64,000 bases of DNA from Bacteroidota bacterium (GTDB taxonomy: Bacteria > Bacteroidota > Bacteroidia > 2-12-FULL-35-15), in NCBI GenBank assembly GCA_947469885.1, contig CANIQT010000010.1, forward strand, positions 1 through 64,000. Reading direction: 5' to 3'. The notes under the pieces are model-generated. The model ran no database searches. It was not told the origin of the DNA and worked only from the letters and a program-made list of their open reading frames with translations. Numbering within the stretch: position 1 is the first letter of the stretch; every line of letters starts with the position of its first letter. Positions 52,146 to 62,545 of the stretch are shown here, piece after piece. The position numbers and the translations under genes were made by a program.

Positions 52146-53978
52146 ATGAAAAATAAATTAAGAATAAATAAGTTGTTTGGCAATTGTCAATTATCCATTG
52201 TCAATTATACGTTATTATTTTTAATAATTACAAATGTCTCTTTGGCTCAAAAAAAAGGAAAAGAAAAAGAAATTGATAACGGTAAAAGCAAAAAAACAAT
52301 TGTTGAAGATGGAAAGAAATTTTATTTGCACACCGTTGACAAAAAACAAACCCTGTTTGCTATTGCCAAAATTTATAACCTTTCTGTAAATGATATTGTG
52401 CTCGAAAATCCTGATGCAATTGATGGAATAAAACCAGGGCAAGTATTAAAAGTTCCTTTCGAAAAACCAAAAACAAAAGAAACAGTTCGCAAACCAACCG
52501 AAGAAAAAACAAAGCCAACCGAAAAAGAAAAGGAAAAGAAGCCCGAAGTAATTGCTGATGATAATGCCAATTATATTTTAGATACAGTGGAAAAAGGGCA
52601 AACGCTTTATTCGTTTTCGAAACAATATGGTATTTCGGTAGATAAAATAAAAGAATTAAATCCAGAAACAGAAGAAGGGCTGAAAATAGGTCAGGTTCTT
52701 CGTTTTCCGAACGACAATAAAAAACCTGCAATTTCTAAAAAAGAAAAATCAAAAGAAAAGAGGGTGAAAGAAAAGGCGGAAAAAGAAGTGCCAACTGCTA
52801 ATAAAGTAGTAGTGCCTGAGCCCTTACCTCCCCTTACCATTAAGGATACCATTGTTACCGCTGTATTTACACCAGTTTTAAAAACCGAATACAACATCGC
52901 TTTCTTTTTGCCGTTTCATGCTGATGAAGCAAGTGAATTGGATGTAGAAAAATTAATAAAAGGAGAAGAACACTTACCAAGCAAAACAGATATCGCGTTA
53001 TCTTTTTTCGAAGGCTCCATGATTGCCATTGATTCGTTAAAAAAACAAAAACTAAATGCAAAAATTTTTGTGTACGATATTGATGATAAAGATTCGGTCG
53101 GCATCGAAAAAATATTGGCAAAGCCGGAACTATCTAAAATGGATTTAATGATTGGACCATTGTATGGAAGTGGTTTTATGCCTGTTTCTAAATTTGCCAA
53201 AGAGCATGGCATTCCTATTATTTCTCCTTTTATTCAAATGAATAAAATTTTATTTTCTAACCCTTACGTATGCAAAGTTATTCCATCCACCACCTTGCAA
53301 GTGGAGCGGATAGCGCATTTCGTGGTGGATTCGTTTAGCACTCAAAATATCATTTTGGTGGATAATGCCAAAACAAGAGAGTCTGCATTTTTAGGAGCAT
53401 TCAAATCTACCGCCAATGCAGGACTTATTGAAAAAGGGTTGCCCCCGGCAGATTCGGTGAAACAAGCAAAAGGACTGACAGGAGTAGAAGCAATGTTGCA
53501 AGAAAACAAAACCAATGTCGTAGTGCTTCCTTCGTTAGACCAAGCTTATGTTACTGAATTTGTGAGAGGGTTGAGAAGCAAACACGAAAAATATAAAATC
53601 GTTTTGTTTGGTTTACAAAACTGGACCAACTTCGATAATTTAGATTTTGAATACTTGAATGATTTGTCGCTTCATATTGCTTCAAATACTTACGTTGATT
53701 ATCAAAACCCTGCCACCGAAGAAGTCATCAGAACATATCGAATGAAATATAAAACAGAGCCTGATTTATATGCTTACGAAGGTTTTGACATCAGTTATTA
53801 TTTTTTATCGTCATTGAAAAAAAATGGAACCGGTTTTTTGAAAACCATTTCTGATAACAAATTTCAGGGAGTTGAAACTAATTTCAATTTTCAACAACAT
53901 CCTGAAGACAGTGGTTTCGAGAACAGATTTGTACATATTTTAAAATTTCAGGAGTACAAATTGGTTAGAGCAAATTAA
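52146..53978 (+). CDS. LysM-domain protein with periplasmic-binding-protein-like fold
   Basis: 610 residues. A signal peptide (about 1-35, ending VSLAQ) partly encoded by the simple repeat CAATTGTCAATTATCCATTG. Two LysM domains at 59-104 (HTVDKKQTLFAIAKIY, PGQVLKVPF) and 143-188 (DTVEKGQTLYSFSKQY, IGQVLRFP) bind peptidoglycan. They are separated by a Lys/Glu-rich linker. From about 243 a type I periplasmic-binding fold (YNIAFFLPF, MIGPLYGSGFMPVSKFAKEH, GIPIISPF) resembles LivJ/LpoA-like amino-acid receptor domains. It may act like LpoA as an envelope regulator of wall synthesis (inference). The same run continues with porQ. Confidence 0.82.
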   Translation: MKNKLRINKLFGNCQLSIVNYTLLFLIITNVSLAQKKGKEKEIDNGKSKKTIVEDGKKFYLHTVDKKQTLFAIAKIYNLSVNDIVLENPDAIDGIKPGQVLKVPFEKPKTKETVRKPTEEKTKPTEKEKEKKPEVIADDNANYILDTVEKGQTLYSFSKQYGISVDKIKELNPETEEGLKIGQVLRFPNDNKKPAISKKEKSKEKRVKEKAEKEVPTANKVVVPEPLPPLTIKDTIVTAVFTPVLKTEYNIAFFLPFHADEASELDVEKLIKGEEHLPSKTDIALSFFEGSMIAIDSLKKQKLNAKIFVYDIDDKDSVGIEKILAKPELSKMDLMIGPLYGSGFMPVSKFAKEHGIPIISPFIQMNKILFSNPYVCKVIPSTTLQVERIAHFVVDSFSTQNIILVDNAKTRESAFLGAFKSTANAGLIEKGLPPADSVKQAKGLTGVEAMLQENKTNVVVLPSLDQAYVTEFVRGLRSKHEKYKIVLFGLQNWTNFDNLDFEYLNDLSLHIASNTYVDYQNPATEEVIRTYRMKYKTEPDLYAYEGFDISYYFLSSLKKNGTGFLKTISDNKFQGVETNFNFQQHPEDSGFENRFVHILKFQEYKLVRAN

Positions 53979-54082
53979 TTTTGCAAGACAAGTCAAAATA
54001 TTTATTTTCATGTTTACACAATAAAAATCGATTTTCTTCGTTTACTAAGTGAATAATTTCACTTACTTTGTAAAACAAAACC

Positions 54083-55168
54083 ATGAAAAAATTAATAATT
54101 CTTCTGTTTTCAATCCTTTTGAGTGTTTCTTCCTTTGGTCAAACTGGCGGAAATAACACCTACGAATTTCTTAATCTTCCTATTTCGGCAAGAGTAACCG
54201 CCTTAGGGGGCAATCTTATTTCTACAAAAGATAACGATTTGAATGTGGCGCTTATTAATCCTTCTCTACTCACCGATTCGATGGATAGTAATGTGGCGTT
54301 GAGTTTTATTAATTATTTCGGTGGAATAAAATATGGGTATGTGGCCTATGCAAAGCATTTTAATAAATTAGGAAATTTTAGTGCTGGTATTAATTACTTG
54401 GATTATGGAAGAACACCCCGTACCGATGAAATTGGCATTGCAGATGGTTCGTTTGGAGCTACCGAAATGAGTTTGAATTTAGCTTATGCTCATCGGTTGC
54501 TCGATTCTAATCTTACCGTAGGAGCAACTTTAAAAACCATTTATTCACAAATGGATACTTACTTTTCGTGGGGCAGTGCGCTTGATATTGGTGCAACGTA
54601 TTTTCGCCCGAAATCTAATTTTGCGGTGGCTTATGTTATAAAAAATGTTGGAAGACAGTGGAGAAGTTATGTTCCCGGCAACAGAGAAAAACTGCCTTTC
54701 GAAATGCAAATTGGAATTTCAAAGAAACCATTACATGTTCCTATTCGATTATCTTTCATTTACGAAAATCTTGAAAAGTGGGATTTGACTTACGAAGACC
54801 CAGCAAATCCAACTCAGACAGTTGACCCATTAACTGGTGAAGCTATCAAACAAAATAAATACAAAGTGTTTGGTGATAAATTGATGCGCCATATAGTAAT
54901 AGGTGGTGAGTTCATCATTACTAAAAATTTATTTATCCGGGTAGGCTATAATTATCAACGTAGAAAAGAATTGAAGATTCCAGAAAAACGAGGAATGACA
55001 GGCTTTTCGTTTGGCTTTGGTTTTCGTGTTTACAAATTCCATTTTAGTTATGGACGTGCAGTGTATCACTTAGCAGGTGCTACCAATAATTTTTCAATCA
55101 GTTTTGATATTGATGGATTTTATTCTAAAAAAGCATCCTCTCCATCAGTAATTACTACAGCCCAATAA
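54083..55168 (+). CDS. porQ: Type IX secretion system protein PorQ
   Basis: 361 residues, signal peptide 1-19 (LIILLFSILLSVSSFG/Q). An outer-membrane beta-barrel of the PorQ/PorV-like group: NTYEFLNLPISARVTALGGN near the start, NPSLL, and alternating strands ending FHFSYGRAVYHLAGATNNFS. PorQ belongs to the type IX machinery (attachment-complex side) that exports and anchors the sorting-domain proteins encoded throughout this window. It is immediately followed by cmk (3-bp gap), an arrangement I recall as common in Bacteroidetes. Confidence 0.85.
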   Translation: MKKLIILLFSILLSVSSFGQTGGNNTYEFLNLPISARVTALGGNLISTKDNDLNVALINPSLLTDSMDSNVALSFINYFGGIKYGYVAYAKHFNKLGNFSAGINYLDYGRTPRTDEIGIADGSFGATEMSLNLAYAHRLLDSNLTVGATLKTIYSQMDTYFSWGSALDIGATYFRPKSNFAVAYVIKNVGRQWRSYVPGNREKLPFEMQIGISKKPLHVPIRLSFIYENLEKWDLTYEDPANPTQTVDPLTGEAIKQNKYKVFGDKLMRHIVIGGEFIITKNLFIRVGYNYQRRKELKIPEKRGMTGFSFGFGFRVYKFHFSYGRAVYHLAGATNNFSISFDIDGFYSKKASSPSVITTAQ

Positions 55169-55171
55169 AAA

Positions 55172-55867
55172 ATGTCAAAAATAATTATAGCAATAGACGG
55201 ATATTCTTCTTGCGGAAAAAGCACAGTAGCAAAGGCTTTGGCAGCTCATCTAGGTTATGCGTACGTTGATTCAGGCTCTATGTATCGTTGCATTACGCTT
55301 CATGCTTTGCGAAAGGGAGTAATTAAAGACCATAGTTTTATGGAGGATGAAATCATAAAACTATTGCCTGAAATTAATCTCCGTTTCAAATTTAATCCAA
55401 CTACAAAATCATCCGATACTTTTTTGAACGAAGAAAATGTGGAGCGCGAAATAAGACAAATGATAGTTTCAGAAAATGTAAGTAAAGTATCTGCCATACG
55501 CGAAGTGAGAGTAAAGATGATTGCTATTCAACGTGAATTAGGCAAAAGCAAAGGTATTGTGGTGGACGGTCGAGATATAGGAACCAATGTTTTTCCTGAT
55601 GCAGAACTTAAATTGTTTATGACTGCTGATACGGATGTTCGTGCCAAACGCAGGTACGATGAGTTGAAGGCTAAAGGACAGCACGTTTTACTTTTAGATG
55701 TAAAAACAAATTTAATTGACCGTGATTACCAGGATACCCACCGAAAAGAAAATCCGTTGGTGCAGGCAAAAGATGCTATAGTGCTTGATAATTCAGAGCT
55801 TACCCGCGAACAACAATTGGAATTTATTTTGAATTTGATTAAGGAATTAACTGTTTCCATCAATTAA
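55172..55867 (+). CDS. cmk: Cytidylate kinase
   Basis: 231 residues. P-loop GYSSCGKST (10-18), SGSMYRCITLHALRKG, VDGRDIGTNVFPDAELKLFM, RAKRRYDELKAKG and DRDYQDTHRKENPL are the CMP-kinase landmarks. It phosphorylates CMP and dCMP with ATP in the cytoplasm. It is translated with porQ, with only 3 bp between them. The AT-rich gap to 56037 carries a weak -7-like TACCTTAG near 55970. Confidence 0.93.
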   Translation: MSKIIIAIDGYSSCGKSTVAKALAAHLGYAYVDSGSMYRCITLHALRKGVIKDHSFMEDEIIKLLPEINLRFKFNPTTKSSDTFLNEENVEREIRQMIVSENVSKVSAIREVRVKMIAIQRELGKSKGIVVDGRDIGTNVFPDAELKLFMTADTDVRAKRRYDELKAKGQHVLLLDVKTNLIDRDYQDTHRKENPLVQAKDAIVLDNSELTREQQLEFILNLIKELTVSIN

Positions 55868-56036
55868 TTTACGTCTCTTTTACTATTCCCTAATTATTTT
55901 GTCTTCAAGTTGTTTGGTTTTTTCTTATAAAATTACCTTCTACTCTGCTGACTAGTAAAAACTTATTACTACCTTAGCGTAATTTTTTAATAGAAGAATT
56001 TAATAAAAACAACGCACTTATTTTAATAAATAAATT

Positions 56037-59000
56037 ATGCTAAGAAAACACAAAATTTTTTACTCCATAGTCATTGCCTTATTAATAGGAGGAAACTCCT
56101 TTGCTCAGAATTTATTAAACGGTGATTTTGAAATAAATTCCTGTGGTGGAACCGACCAGATTAATCTGATAAATTCTCAATTCGATGGATACATGCCCAA
56201 CACCTTTGCCTTTGGTACGTGGAGTGGAGGCGGTCCGGGAGGAGGAGATATGGATATTATTACCAGTGGTTCGTGGGGCGGAAGTTCCGGTGGGCAAAGT
56301 GGTTCATGGTATGTTGCCCTGACGGGTGGCGGTACGGATATGTTTGCCATGGAGTTATGTGCACCGTTGGTTGCGGGTACTACTTATACGTTAAGTTATT
56401 GGGATAGAAAAGATGCAAGTTATTATTCTGATTCTACTCAGATTGGTTTGTCCACTAATAATAGTTCGTTTGGTACAGTAATATATACTGCATCTGCAGC
56501 ACCTACTTCCAATGTGTGGGTTCAGCGTTCCTTTTCATTTGTAGCACCGGTTAACGGACTTTATATCACTGTTACTATGAATGGACTATTTTCAGGTAGT
56601 TCATGGTGTCATGTTGATAATTTTGTTTTAGGAGGAAGCAATAATAGTATAACCACTGGTGCAGTTCCCGGAAGTCCATTTTGTGCATGTAGTTCTATTA
56701 ATGTACCGTTTACAAGTACCGGAACTTTTACAGCCGGAAATATTTATTCGGTATTATTATCTGATGCAGCAGGTAATTTTGCAGGTGCCACAACAATAGG
56801 AACTTTGGCAAGTACAGCTAATGCAGGAACTATTGCTTGTAATCTTCCATGCAATTCGGTTACTGGTTCTGGTTATCAATTACAAGTGGTTAGTTCATCG
56901 CCTGCAAGTAATGCAGGGTGTAATCCGGTAGTCGTCACCATTAGTATTGATGCAGCACCAACGGTTACAGTAAATTCCCTAACTATTTGTCCCGGACAAA
57001 CTGCAAACTTAGTTGCTGGAGGTGCTACTTCCTATACATGGAGTGCAGGGGCAACATCTACAGGTGTCAATACAGCTGATGCATCACCAATTACTACTAC
57101 TACTTATACTGTTACCGGAACTACCGGAACTTGCTCCAATACTGCTGTTTCAACTGTTACTATTGGCGGCTCTTTAAATCCTGCTGTTAATTCACCAACC
57201 ATTTGTCCCGGAGCAATTGCAAATCTTGTTGCAACCGGAGCAACTTCTTACACTTGGAGTGCAGGGGCAACATCAACAGGGGTTAATACCGCTGATGCTA
57301 CTCCGGCAGTTACTACTACTTACACAGTAACAGGAACATCGGGTGGATGCACAGGTACGGCTGTGGCAACGGTAACCGTTGTAAATAATTTAACAGTGAC
57401 AGTAAATTCATCTACCATTTGTCCCGGACAAACTGTGAGTTTGGTGGCTGGTGGTGCCAATGCTTATTCATGGAGTGCAGGTGCTACTACTACTGGTACT
57501 AATACTGCTGATGTTTCTCCAATAGCTACTACTACCTACACTGTTACAGGAACTTCTGGAGCCTGCTCTGCTACTGCTGTTGCCACTGTTACTGTAAATA
57601 ATTCGATTGCTGTTGCTGTTAATTCACCAGCTATTTGTTCGGGACAAACTGCAAACCTTACTGCTTCTGGCGCTACAACCTATGCTTGGAGTGCAGGTGC
57701 TACTTCTACAGGAACAACTACCGCTACTGCAAGCCCAGTAGTTACCACTTCTTATACCGTTACAGGTACTTCAGGAACCTGCACTAATACCGCTGTTTCA
57801 ACAGTTACTGTAACCCCATCGCCTAATGTTGGTGTTAGTTCCGCCGCCATCTGTGTGGGCGATACGGCATTCTTAGCTTGCAACGGTGCCCAAACATTTG
57901 CATGGAGTGCTGGTCCTATTGTTACAGGAAACAATGCTGCTTATGCTTATCCAATAACTACCACCAGCTATACGGTTACAGGTACTACCAACGGATGCAC
58001 CAATACTGCTGTTTCTACGGTTACTGTAAACCCGAATCCTGTTATTACTGTAAATTCAGATACCATTTGTCAAGGGCAAACAACTACATTAACGGCAAGT
58101 GGAGCCACTTCTTATTTATGGAGTGGTGGTTTTTCAGGTAATCCGTTTACAGCAACTTTAAATTTTACAACATTTTATACCGTAACAGGAACACTCAACG
58201 GCTGCTCTACTCAATCATTTACAACCATTTATGTAAATCCGCCAGCAGTGGTTGCGGTAAATATTGATACCATTTGTCCCGGACAATCTGCTACATTAAC
58301 TGCTTCGGGATGTATGTTCTATTTGTGGAGTACGGGTGCAAATACGAGCTCAATTGTGGTTTCTCCTGGCATGACAACTACTTACACTGTTACCGGAAAC
58401 CCAACTGGATGCCCCGGAACAGCAACAACAACAGTTCAAGTACAAAATGTTTTCCCTTCTGTGCTTGTAAATTCAGATTCTATCTGTTACGGAAACTCAA
58501 CATTGCTAACAGCTACAGGGGCTAGTAACTATTTATGGTCGAATGGGGCAACAACTAATTCGATAACTGTTGCTCCTTTTACAACCACTTCTTACACTGT
58601 TACCACCACCAATCAATGCAACAATTCAGCAACCGCTACTTCTTTGGTGGCAGTAAAAGCAAAACCAATTGCTATGTTCTCAGCTCCTGATACTCTTGGC
58701 TGTATGCCTTTGTGTGTTCTTTTTAATGAAGCATCTACTGTTTCGTCAGGCACTATTGCTTCCTGGAACTGGAATTTTGGTGATGGGCAAATGGATGTGG
58801 TTCAAAATCCTGCTTTGCATTGTTATACTAATTCAGGAAGTTTTACTGTTAAACTTTATGTTACTGCATCAGATGGTTGCCGAGATACATTAATCAGAAA
58901 TAATTACATTGATGTTTATCCTTATCCTACTGCGGCATTCGATAACAATCCAACGGAAACTGATTTAGATAATTCTACCATTACTTTCTATAATCAATCA

Positions 59001-59453
59001 ACCGGACAAAGCACGTGGTATTGGGCTTTTGGAGATACAGCTAGTTCAACCATATTTTCTCCTTCTCATACTTATTATTTACCGGGAACGTATCCGGTGA
59101 TGCTTATTGTTTCTAATGCCGAAGGTTGCAGAGATACTGTAATTCATAACATCATCATCAACGATAATTTTGAGTTTTATGCACCCAACAGCATTACTCC
59201 AAACGAAGATGGCTACAATGATATTTTTCTTCCGGTTGGAACAGGTTGGGATTTGGATACTTATGAATTAATGATATTCGATCGTTGGGGAAATATGTGC
59301 TTTACCACCAAAGACCCTAAACTGGGCTGGGACGGAAGAGCAAACGGTGGTAGCGAATCTGCCGCATCGGATGTATTTGTTTTTAAAGTAGAATTAAAAG
59401 ACCTGAATGGTTCCTTACATAAATACATAGGTCATGTTACGCTTGTAAAATAA
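56037..59453 (+). CDS. Giant Ig/PKD-repeat surface protein with type B (CHU_C) sorting domain
   Basis: 1138 residues. Signal peptide 1-23. The N-terminal jelly-roll-like domain (LLNGDFEINS, to about 200) resembles a carbohydrate-binding module. After a linker come eight tandem Ig-like repeats of about 75 residues, each opening VNSxTICPGQTANL and containing YTWSAGATSTG and TTTYTVTGT. Two PKD domains follow (WNWNFGDG, WYWAFGDTASS), then the CHU_C/type B sorting domain (APNSITPNEDGYNDIF, LMIFDRWGNM, GWDGRANGG). Export is by the type IX system. The paralogue starts 33 bp downstream; both are likely one operon. The repeats are highly similar at the DNA level and so can recombine. Confidence 0.87.
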   Translation: MLRKHKIFYSIVIALLIGGNSFAQNLLNGDFEINSCGGTDQINLINSQFDGYMPNTFAFGTWSGGGPGGGDMDIITSGSWGGSSGGQSGSWYVALTGGGTDMFAMELCAPLVAGTTYTLSYWDRKDASYYSDSTQIGLSTNNSSFGTVIYTASAAPTSNVWVQRSFSFVAPVNGLYITVTMNGLFSGSSWCHVDNFVLGGSNNSITTGAVPGSPFCACSSINVPFTSTGTFTAGNIYSVLLSDAAGNFAGATTIGTLASTANAGTIACNLPCNSVTGSGYQLQVVSSSPASNAGCNPVVVTISIDAAPTVTVNSLTICPGQTANLVAGGATSYTWSAGATSTGVNTADASPITTTTYTVTGTTGTCSNTAVSTVTIGGSLNPAVNSPTICPGAIANLVATGATSYTWSAGATSTGVNTADATPAVTTTYTVTGTSGGCTGTAVATVTVVNNLTVTVNSSTICPGQTVSLVAGGANAYSWSAGATTTGTNTADVSPIATTTYTVTGTSGACSATAVATVTVNNSIAVAVNSPAICSGQTANLTASGATTYAWSAGATSTGTTTATASPVVTTSYTVTGTSGTCTNTAVSTVTVTPSPNVGVSSAAICVGDTAFLACNGAQTFAWSAGPIVTGNNAAYAYPITTTSYTVTGTTNGCTNTAVSTVTVNPNPVITVNSDTICQGQTTTLTASGATSYLWSGGFSGNPFTATLNFTTFYTVTGTLNGCSTQSFTTIYVNPPAVVAVNIDTICPGQSATLTASGCMFYLWSTGANTSSIVVSPGMTTTYTVTGNPTGCPGTATTTVQVQNVFPSVLVNSDSICYGNSTLLTATGASNYLWSNGATTNSITVAPFTTTSYTVTTTNQCNNSATATSLVAVKAKPIAMFSAPDTLGCMPLCVLFNEASTVSSGTIASWNWNFGDGQMDVVQNPALHCYTNSGSFTVKLYVTASDGCRDTLIRNNYIDVYPYPTAAFDNNPTETDLDNSTITFYNQSTGQSTWYWAFGDTASSTIFSPSHTYYLPGTYPVMLIVSNAEGCRDTVIHNIIINDNFEFYAPNSITPNEDGYNDIFLPVGTGWDLDTYELMIFDRWGNMCFTTKDPKLGWDGRANGGSESAASDVFVFKVELKDLNGSLHKYIGHVTLVK

Positions 59454-59486
59454 TTGAAGAACTAGTAATTTTCATTTTCTCGATTT

Positions 59487-62435
59487 ATGTTGAAACCATT
59501 TAGGATAGTACTTTCTTTCCTGTTTCTGTTTTTGTTGACAGAAAAAATCCATGCACAGGATTTTTTGAATGGTGATTTTGAAATAAATACTTCCAGTCCG
59601 TGCAATTACAATTTGGGTAATGCCGTGTTTGACGCTACTATGGCTAACGTGAATGCTTACGGAGGCGGTGGTGAATTAGATATTATGGGACCTTTCGGGG
59701 CATGTCCGTATGGCAACCCTCAAAATGGAAACTGGTTTGTGGGCCTTGCTTTTCCAAGTACCAGCGATGCTTTTACAATGACCTTGTGTTCTCCGTTAAT
59801 TGCAGGAACTACTTATACCATGGAGTTTTGGGACAAAGGCGATTCGCAGTACCCTCCTTCAATGCCTATTATCATTGGCGTTTCCACCTTGCCGGGAGTT
59901 TCGGGAACAACAGTTTATACCGGACCTGTGCCCACCATTGATGTGTGGACATTACGAAGTTTTACTTTTGTGGCACCTAACAATGGAATGTATATTAGTG
60001 TGGAAGCTGCAGGACCAACTCGCTGGACACATGTAGATAATTTTAAAATTATTAATAACTCCTCCAACACCGTTACCACAAGCCCTATTACCGGAAGTCC
60101 TTATTGTGCATGCAGTACTGTTAATGTATCGTTTACAAGTACCGGAACTTTTAATGCTGGAAATACTTACACTGCGCTGCTTTCGGATGCAAGTGGAAGT
60201 TTTGCTGGTGCTACCACCATTGGAACACTTGCCAGTACTGCCAATTCGGGAACCATTGTTTGTACTATTCCTTGCAATGCAGTGGCAGGTTCATCTTATC
60301 TGATACAAGTTACCAGTTCTAATCCTGGCACGATATGCAGCATTGGTTCTGCAAACATCACTATTGGTGCGGGTACTGGAGTGGCTGTTAATTCACCAAC
60401 CATCTGCCCTGGCGAAACGGCAACACTTATAGCCACTGGAGGTACTACCTATACTTGGAGTGCAGGAGTGACCAATGTTGGGGCTGATACTGCCAATGCG
60501 GCTCCATTGGTTACCACCACTTATACGGTTACCGGAACGGGTGCATCGTGCTTAGACACTGCTGTGGCTACTGTTACAGTGGTTGCCAATTTGAATATGT
60601 TGGTTAATTCTCCAACAATATGCGCAGGAGAAACAACTACATTGACTGCAAGTGGCGGTACTACTTACGCATGGAGTGCTGGGGTTACCAATGTGGGGGC
60701 GGATACGGCAAATGCCGCACCATTGATAACAACTACCTATACTGTTACCGGAACCACCGGAACATGCACAGGTACTGCTGCTGCAACGGTTACTGTAAAT
60801 CCACTGCCGGTGGTTACTGTTAATTCTCCAACTATTTGCTTAGGTCAAACGGCTAATTTATCTGCCGGAGGCGCAACTACCTACACTTGGAGTGCAGGTG
60901 CAACTGCCACCGGAGCGAATACAGCTGACGCAAGCCCAGCCACTACGACATCTTATACGGTAGTAGGAACAACCGGAACGTGTGTTGATTCGGCAGTTGC
61001 TACGGTTACTATTAGTGCTCCACCTACTATCACCGTAAATTCGGTAACAATATGTGCCGGACAAACGGCCAACCTTGTTGCCGGAGGCGGGACAACTTAT
61101 AGCTGGAGTGCAGGGGCTACATCAACAGGAGTGAATACAGCTAATGCTACGCCAATTGTTACTACTACTTACACGGTTACAGGAACAGTAAATGGTTGCA
61201 CCAATACTGCTGTAGCAACAGTTACGGTATCGGCTGGATTGTCTGTAACGGTTAATTCTCCTTCCATTTGCGAAGGACAAACTGCAAATTTATCTGCCGG
61301 AGGCGGAACAACTTATACATGGAGTGCAGGGGCAACATCTACAGGTGTTAATACGGCTGATGCAAGCCCAGCAACTACAACATCTTATACTGTTACGGGA
61401 ACCTCCGGAACATGTACAGGTACTGCTGTTTCAACGGTTACGGTAAATCCTATTCCGGTGATTACAGTTAATACGCCAAACATTTGCAACGGACAAACGG
61501 CTACCCTCACTGCTAATGGCGCTACCACTTACACCTGGAGTGCAGGGCTTACGCCTACAGGTGTGAACACTGCTACAACAGCACCAACCACTACTTCGTT
61601 TTACACCGTTACCGGAACCACTAACGGTTGCTCGGGCACTGTTTCGGCATCGGTTATTGTTCATGATTGTATTCCTCCCGTTGCTAATTTTTCGGGAACT
61701 CCTTTAACCATCTGCAATAGCGGCTGTGTCGATTTTATTGATTTGAGCACCGAAATTCCTTCCACCTGGAACTGGCAGTTTCCGGGCGGAGTGCCGGCTA
61801 CTGCAAGCGGGCAAGGTCCGTTTCATGTGTGTTACACGGCTGTTGGGCAATACACGGTTATACTTGCCGTGTCGAACAATGAAGGTTCGGATACGTTGAT
61901 TCGAACGAATTATGTAAACATTGTAAGCCCTGTTCAGGTTAATATTACTGGCGATTTGAGCATCAACGCTTGCGACCCTGCTTACCTTTTGGCTATGCCT
62001 CCGGGCAACACCTACTCGTGGGGACCAAACGCTTTCCTCTCGTGTAGCAATTGCGAGCAGGCTACTGTTACACCACCCGCCACCCAGCAGTATTATGTGG
62101 AATATACGGATGTGAACGGTTGTTACTCTACCGACACCGCCACTGTTACAGTTACTCCGCTTTATACTTATTTTATGCCTACAGGGTTTTCGCCCAATGG
62201 GGATGGGGTGAACGATAAATTAATAGTGCAAGGCAGAGGTATTGATTTTATTCAGCTCAACATTTTTGATAGAGTGGGCGAAAAAGTTTTTGAAACGGCT
62301 AACCTTGAACAAGGCTGGGATGGCTCGTTTCTGGGTGTGCCAATGAATAGTGGAACTTTTGTTTACACGCTGGAAGTTACATATTGCAATGGCGAAGTGG
62401 TGAGGGAGCATGGCAGTGTGATGATGGTACGGTGA
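59487..62435 (+). CDS. Paralogous Ig/PKD-repeat surface protein with type B sorting domain
   Basis: 982 residues with the same plan as its neighbour. Signal peptide (1-23, ending IHAQ), N-terminal DFLNGDFEINT jelly-roll domain, TSTGTFNAGNTYTALLSD linker domain, six Ig-like repeats (VNSPTICxGxTAxL), one PKD domain (WNWQFPGG), a Gly/Ser/Cys-rich segment (FLSCSNCEQATVTPPATQ) and a type B sorting domain (PTGFSPNGDGVNDKL, IFDRVGEKVF, GWDGSFLG). It differs in having two fewer repeats and one PKD fewer, so copy number has changed since duplication. Probably a paired surface adhesin or glycan binder. Confidence 0.87.
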   Translation: MLKPFRIVLSFLFLFLLTEKIHAQDFLNGDFEINTSSPCNYNLGNAVFDATMANVNAYGGGGELDIMGPFGACPYGNPQNGNWFVGLAFPSTSDAFTMTLCSPLIAGTTYTMEFWDKGDSQYPPSMPIIIGVSTLPGVSGTTVYTGPVPTIDVWTLRSFTFVAPNNGMYISVEAAGPTRWTHVDNFKIINNSSNTVTTSPITGSPYCACSTVNVSFTSTGTFNAGNTYTALLSDASGSFAGATTIGTLASTANSGTIVCTIPCNAVAGSSYLIQVTSSNPGTICSIGSANITIGAGTGVAVNSPTICPGETATLIATGGTTYTWSAGVTNVGADTANAAPLVTTTYTVTGTGASCLDTAVATVTVVANLNMLVNSPTICAGETTTLTASGGTTYAWSAGVTNVGADTANAAPLITTTYTVTGTTGTCTGTAAATVTVNPLPVVTVNSPTICLGQTANLSAGGATTYTWSAGATATGANTADASPATTTSYTVVGTTGTCVDSAVATVTISAPPTITVNSVTICAGQTANLVAGGGTTYSWSAGATSTGVNTANATPIVTTTYTVTGTVNGCTNTAVATVTVSAGLSVTVNSPSICEGQTANLSAGGGTTYTWSAGATSTGVNTADASPATTTSYTVTGTSGTCTGTAVSTVTVNPIPVITVNTPNICNGQTATLTANGATTYTWSAGLTPTGVNTATTAPTTTSFYTVTGTTNGCSGTVSASVIVHDCIPPVANFSGTPLTICNSGCVDFIDLSTEIPSTWNWQFPGGVPATASGQGPFHVCYTAVGQYTVILAVSNNEGSDTLIRTNYVNIVSPVQVNITGDLSINACDPAYLLAMPPGNTYSWGPNAFLSCSNCEQATVTPPATQQYYVEYTDVNGCYSTDTATVTVTPLYTYFMPTGFSPNGDGVNDKLIVQGRGIDFIQLNIFDRVGEKVFETANLEQGWDGSFLGVPMNSGTFVYTLEVTYCNGEVVREHGSVMMVR

Positions 62436-62545
62436 TTTAGTTGTTAGTTGTTGGTTGTTAGTTGTTGGTGCGGTAGTCATTAGTCATTGGTTACGAATTA
62501 CGAATAGATACGAATTTACAATTCTTACGCGCAAGTTATTTTAAA

